From CAYGWX01 sp964353855 [NCBI: uncultured bacterium] (lineage in GTDB: Bacteria; Edwardsbacteria; CAYGWX01), in assembly GCA_964353855.1 (NCBI GenBank), contig CAYGWX010000031.1:1-24596 (forward strand): 24,596 nt of DNA, in the 5' to 3' direction. The notes beneath the pieces were generated by a model. That model was given only the letters and a program-made list of their open reading frames with translations. It made no database searches and was not told where the DNA came from. Below are positions 21,284 through 24,596 of the stretch, one piece after another (within the stretch, counting starts at the first letter, position 1; each line of letters begins with the position of its first letter). The position numbers were made by a program, and so were the translations under genes.

Positions 21284-21731
21284 TCAAAACCTTTGACAGG
21301 TTTCGTTCCCGCTCCGGATCCTCAAATTGGACTGAAATACGTCGTTCATTCTCCCTTTCCTGTTCCAGGATGATGCGGCAGGAGCAGGGGAACCTGCCCT
21401 CTGCTTTCTCGCCCCATTCCACCAGGGTAACGCCGTGATCATCGAAGAGCTCCTCCCACCCCAGGCCGTCCAGGTCGGAGGGGCTGCCCAGACGATACAA
21501 ATCCACGTGCTGAACAGGAAGAGACGCCGGATATTCGGTCACCAAAACGAAGGAGGGACTCCCCACCTTTCCGGAATAGCCCAGGCCCCGGACCAGGCCC
21601 TGGATGAGGCAGGTCTTGCCGCTTCCCAGGGGGCCCGTCAGGGAAACCGCATCCCCGGGCTTCAGGGCCCGCGAAAGCCTCTTCCCGAGGGCGCGGGTCT
21701 CCTCGGCGTTCCGGGTCAACCAGGCGATCAC
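21267..21731 (-). CDS. tsaE: tRNA threonylcarbamoyladenosine biosynthesis ATPase TsaE
   Basis: TsaE is the small ATPase that resets the TsaB-TsaD complex during t6A synthesis. The 154-residue product has Walker A GPLGSGKT (33-40), the SPSFVLVTEY switch, HVDLYRL and VEWGEKAEG, all in canonical order. Start GTG overlaps the TGA of the GWxTD gene before it (GTGA), and no AG-rich ribosome binding site is present, so translation probably depends on coupling. It is followed by tsaB with a 17-base overlap. Confidence 0.94.
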   Translation of the reverse strand: MIAWLTRNAEETRALGKRLSRALKPGDAVSLTGPLGSGKTCLIQGLVRGLGYSGKVGSPSFVLVTEYPASLPVQHVDLYRLGSPSDLDGLGWEELFDDHGVTLVEWGEKAEGRFPCSCRIILEQERENERRISVQFEDPERERNLSKVLNDSGA

Positions 21732-23083
21732 TTACGGAGGTCGGAGGGATCGAACAGGGCCTGCCACCGGGGGTTGCTGGACTCGCCCGTGACGCTGGAG
21801 TAGACCAACTCGAATTTGCCGTATCCCGAGAGATCAGAGAACACGAACTGCTTCCCGCCCTGGCTGTAATAGAACCAAATCTCATGCGGCGGGTATTGCT
21901 CGTCTGCGGGATGGGGCACGACCTCATCGGGCTTTCCGTATTTCAGGAAGACCCTTCCGCGGTCGGTCTGGGGGCCCTTCTTGAACCCGGAGGAAAAGTG
22001 TTCTTCTACGTATTTCATGCTGGCCGCGAAGACGTTCAGGTCGTGGCGCTTCCAGAACTCCTCCAAGAACTGTTTCTTTCCATCCGGGGACAGGCCCTTG
22101 TAAAACTTGACCGTGTCCGGGATGGTCAGGTACTGGATCTGGTCGTAATAGGCCTCGGTCCCGGAACCCGCCGCGACGGGCCACGCCTTGGCCAGCTCCA
22201 GGGGTAGTTTTTCAAAGGTTTCCTCGCGGACGGCCTCGGACTTTGAATCCAGGTCGTAGGCTTTGAGCCGGAGGCGGTATCTCCCCGGCAACAGCCCGGC
22301 CACAGGGATCCCGCCCACCTCCACGACGGACCTCCCGGGTTTCTCGCGGATTTCCCCGGAAATCTCCTGGACGGCCTTTCCTGAGGAATCCAGGACCGAG
22401 TAATCCAGGCGGAAAGTCCCCTTGGAGCCCGCGGCCGGGAGACTCAGATTGTAGATCTCGAAGTACCAGTAGAGGAAGGGTAGCCGGCCTCCGAAGAGGT
22501 GGTCGGGTTGAGGCGTGACACGGTAGCCGTTCTTCGTGAAAATGGAGGAAGCGGTGTCCGGGTGAACCTCGGCGGAAAGTTCCAAGGCACTGACCGCCAG
22601 CCCCTGGGTGGGGAAGGCTGAAATCCGCAGGGGGATGTGGATCTCGCCAGCCAGCCCGGAAGCGGAATCCCGGATCGCAATCGCGAGCTGCCAGATGCCC
22701 GGAGCAAGCTGGAACTCGACCTGGTTGGATACGAACTGGTGACGCTCCTTGGCTCCGGCAAGCGAAGCAATCAGGTTTTCGCTTTTCCAGGTATTGCTCC
22801 CGCGGGAGTTCCCCGAGGAATCCCGCAGGGCGATCTCGGTGGTATAGGCCGCACGGAGCCGACCGCCTTCTGTCGGATTGTAAGTCAACGAGGTCGCCGG
22901 CAGGGAATAGTAAATTTCCTGACGGACGCTCTGGCTGTCCGCCCGGAATATGGCTCCGTCCACGGTGAAGGTCACGCCACCCTGACTGGTCTGTGGAAAG
23001 GGTGAGGCCCGTAACGGGCGCGCGAGAACAAGGGCCGCAACGGCCATTCCTGTGCGGGTGATAAATCTAAATTTTCGTTTCAT
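21728..23083 (-). CDS. GWxTD-domain exported protein, second paralogue with altered motif
   Basis: The 451-residue protein has an N-terminal signal peptide ending near LRA (cleavage about residue 27), then beta-rich repeats, and a C-terminal GWxTD domain. The region TDRGRVFLKYGKPDEVVPHP and HEIWFYYSQGGKQFVFSDL match the family, but the naming motif reads GPQTD (370-374), with Pro in place of Trp. It starts at an ATG preceded by a strong GAGAGAGGAGGTG site, 19 bases after the first GWxTD gene, and is 4-base overlapped with tsaE. The two are clearly related in layout and probably arose by tandem duplication. GWxTD proteins are FCB-group periplasmic or outer-membrane proteins of unknown function. 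Confidence 0.85.
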   Translation of the reverse strand: MKRKFRFITRTGMAVAALVLARPLRASPFPQTSQGGVTFTVDGAIFRADSQSVRQEIYYSLPATSLTYNPTEGGRLRAAYTTEIALRDSSGNSRGSNTWKSENLIASLAGAKERHQFVSNQVEFQLAPGIWQLAIAIRDSASGLAGEIHIPLRISAFPTQGLAVSALELSAEVHPDTASSIFTKNGYRVTPQPDHLFGGRLPFLYWYFEIYNLSLPAAGSKGTFRLDYSVLDSSGKAVQEISGEIREKPGRSVVEVGGIPVAGLLPGRYRLRLKAYDLDSKSEAVREETFEKLPLELAKAWPVAAGSGTEAYYDQIQYLTIPDTVKFYKGLSPDGKKQFLEEFWKRHDLNVFAASMKYVEEHFSSGFKKGPQTDRGRVFLKYGKPDEVVPHPADEQYPPHEIWFYYSQGGKQFVFSDLSGYGKFELVYSSVTGESSNPRWQALFDPSDLRK

Positions 23084-23102
23084 GGGTACGGCACCTCCTC
23101 TC

Positions 23103-24386
23103 TCATTTTTTTATGTACGCTCCCCAATTGGACAGGGTGTAGTCACCCAGCCCGTGGCGGTCCACGAACAGGAACTGGCGGTTGAGGGCGTAATAATACC
23201 AGACCTCGTAAGCCGGATTCTCGGCATCGAAGGGATGGCGCTCCACATCGTCGGGAGCGTCGAACTTGATATAGACCCGGCCCATGTCGGTCTTCCATCC
23301 CCTGCGGAAGCGGCTGTAGTTGGCATTGGCGTAAGCCACCCTCTGGAAGAATTGCTCACGATCTTCGTTGCGGTCGGTCCCCTTTGTGGGGTCGCGCTTG
23401 CGCCAGAAAGACTCCCAGGCCTCTCTGCGACCGGAAGAGGGAGATTTCCTTAGGCTGTCCAGCTCGGACGAGGAGGCGATGTAACCCAAAATGTCCAGGG
23501 CCTCCTCAAAAGTACGGGCCACGAGGCCGTAGAAAGGATCGTACTCGAAGGAGGCCTCGCGCCCGGCCAGTACCTTGCCCGCTGAATCCACCAGGGATAG
23601 GGCGAGGAGATAAGACCCTCCCTCGGAGAAAGACAGGCTCAGGCTGTCCTGAAACTCCCGGATCGAATGTCCGGGGATCGCCTTCAAGGGCCTCGTTTTG
23701 GAAACAGGGCGGACCTCCCGCCCGCCCGTGGCCGTGAACAGGAGTTGCGCCCCGGGAGGCGTCGGACCGTAAACCGCGAAGAACCAGTGGAGAGTGGGGA
23801 TACTGTCCGGAAAGACCCGCGAAGGATTCAGCCACGAGGGATCCAAGACTGGACTCTCCTGCTTCATCGGAAGCGGCCGGGTCAGGAAAATCAATTCGCT
23901 GAACCGGGCCTGCCCCGGGGAGAGGTCGGGAACTACCACCTCCTCCTGCCAGGTCCCTTTGCTGCCGGCCTTCTGATCAACGATTTCCACGCGAAGACGG
24001 TATCTCCCGGGATCCATGAGGAATGAAAAGGTCTCCACCAGCGGATTCCCGGCTGAAACCGTGCCCGCATAGTCCTTAACCACATAAGTCTTGTCCCAGT
24101 TGTCCCCGACCACCTGGTTCCCCTTACCATCGTAGATAATCGCGGTCAGCTCTACGCGGGCCTGATAATACCCCCCCTCGCGCGTGAAATGCAACTGGTC
24201 GTAACCGATCTCGCAGAGGAATATCTCCTTCGTCCGTCCGGAGGAATCGCGGAATCCGGCGTGGTCCACGGCAAACCGGATGTCTCCTTTAGACAGAGGA
24301 ACCACCTCTTCCTGGGCTCGGAGAGGAAGGACCGCGGCCCAGAGGAGCGCCGAGGCCGAAAGGAGGCCCGACTTTAATATTCTCAT
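23103..24386 (-). CDS. GWxTD-domain exported protein, first paralogue
   Basis: The 427-residue product begins MRILKSGLLSASALLWAAVL and has a signal peptide ending LRA-QEE. The C-terminal domain has the canonical GWKTD (363-367) with MGRVYIKFDAPDDVERHPFD, AYEVWYYYALNRQFLFVDR and a closing DYTLSNWG. I take the ATG at 24384-24386 rather than the upstream TTG at 24420-24422, because that TTG lies inside the -35 box of a strong promoter and the ATG falls at the expected transcription start. It is the first gene of the run with the second GWxTD gene and tsaE. Function is unknown; the family is found mainly in FCB phyla. Confidence 0.85.
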   Translation of the reverse strand: MRILKSGLLSASALLWAAVLPLRAQEEVVPLSKGDIRFAVDHAGFRDSSGRTKEIFLCEIGYDQLHFTREGGYYQARVELTAIIYDGKGNQVVGDNWDKTYVVKDYAGTVSAGNPLVETFSFLMDPGRYRLRVEIVDQKAGSKGTWQEEVVVPDLSPGQARFSELIFLTRPLPMKQESPVLDPSWLNPSRVFPDSIPTLHWFFAVYGPTPPGAQLLFTATGGREVRPVSKTRPLKAIPGHSIREFQDSLSLSFSEGGSYLLALSLVDSAGKVLAGREASFEYDPFYGLVARTFEEALDILGYIASSSELDSLRKSPSSGRREAWESFWRKRDPTKGTDRNEDREQFFQRVAYANANYSRFRRGWKTDMGRVYIKFDAPDDVERHPFDAENPAYEVWYYYALNRQFLFVDRHGLGDYTLSNWGAYIKK

Positions 24387-24393
24387 ATAGAAT

Positions 24394-24422
24394 AGTTTAA
24401 CACACTTTGAAGATTCCGTCAA
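24394..24422 (-). promoter_or_regulatory. Promoter of the GWxTD-tsaE-tsaB-rimI run, giving a leaderless message
   Basis: On the minus strand, TTGACG (24417-24422), 17 bases, TAAACT (24394-24399). Seven bases separate the -10 from the ATG of the first GWxTD gene, so transcription should begin at or within two bases of the start codon. No ribosome binding site exists. The spacing is seen; leaderless translation is inferred. Confidence 0.6.
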
Positions 24423-24596
24423 GCCTCAGGTGGGCGATAGGTCGAAGTTCACCGATATCTTTTGGACCGCAGGAACAGGCTGTCCAAGAGCTCTACGCGA
24501 ACCCCACGGGAAGATTGTAGGAGCTACCTACCCCTATAAACTTTGGGTATAGTCGCATTCCAGCCACCTAATTTGGTACAATGGTGGCATGACGAG
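24423..24596. other. Right-hand end, possible start of a plus-strand gene
   Basis: The last 170 bases hold no complete frame. A TACAAT (24577-24582) lies six bases before an ATG at 24589, which opens a frame cut off by the window end. No good -35 stands 16-18 bases before it, so promoter and gene are both unproven. Confidence 0.3.

Noticed and set aside
9591-23453. Many long frames opposite or out of phase with core genes (for example 12528-13193, 14461-15144, 19549-20205)
   Set aside because: High-GC third positions leave antisense frames open. Each lies within a recognised gene and shows Pro/Arg/Gly-rich non-protein composition.
24387-24422. TTG start adding 12 residues to the first GWxTD protein
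   Set aside because: The TTG is the -35 box of the promoter, and the added residues precede a complete signal peptide.

Overview
The window is a 24.6 kb chromosomal piece from an uncultured-type, Gram-negative bacterium. Outer-membrane and periplasmic features support this: an RlpA-type lipoprotein, a TonB-like C-terminal domain and several exported proteins. Two tandem GWxTD-domain proteins, a DUF2723 membrane protein and a minimal COX24/AURKAIP1-type ribosomal peptide together point to the FCB (Fibrobacterota-Chlorobi-Bacteroidota) superphylum, probably one of its high-GC candidate phyla. That placement is inference from gene content; no rRNA is present.

Bases 1-8640 form an accessory, defence-like island of lower and uneven GC. 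On the minus strand lie an XRE repressor-like gene and an ImmA/IrrE metallopeptidase. Divergent from them is a Type III restriction-modification pair, mod-res, with a 4-base overlap. The 372-base divergent spacer holds a leftward promoter, inverted repeats, two strong rightward promoters and, right after the first of these, a compact fold ending in a T-run that looks like an undescribed ~75-80 nt RNA. Convergent with res, and separated by a bidirectional terminator, is a two-gene minus-strand unit with its own promoter: a long-form dCTP deaminase and a GNAT-ASCH fusion protein.

Bases 8640-9240 are a gene-free junction with a REP-like hairpin, an 11-base-period G-rich repeat and two orphan terminator-like hairpins. 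From about 9240 the sequence is high-GC core genome: rlpA-pyrF-pyrE (plus strand, tightly packed), then a minus-strand peptide-type substrate-binding lipoprotein fused to a C-terminal TonB domain, rpsT with a TTG start and its own promoter and terminator, and a DUF2723 polytopic membrane protein. A dead matrixin-type protease gene with several disruptions lies at 16205-16733.

The right third, 16934-24386, is a long minus-strand run. Read in transcription order it holds two GWxTD proteins, tsaE, tsaB, rimI and rlmD (all overlapping or close), then sppA, an FmdB-type zinc ribbon gene, an HU/IHF-family gene, a 31-codon COX24-like gene and tRNA-Arg(CCG). The theme is translation and tRNA/rRNA modification (t6A synthesis, S18 acetylation, 23S methylation). 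The first gene of this run appears to be transcribed as a leaderless mRNA.

Most noteworthy: the candidate small RNA between the XRE and mod genes, the substrate-binding-protein/TonB fusion, the dCTP deaminase plus GNAT-ASCH unit, and the compositional mosaic inside mod that matches its target-recognition region.
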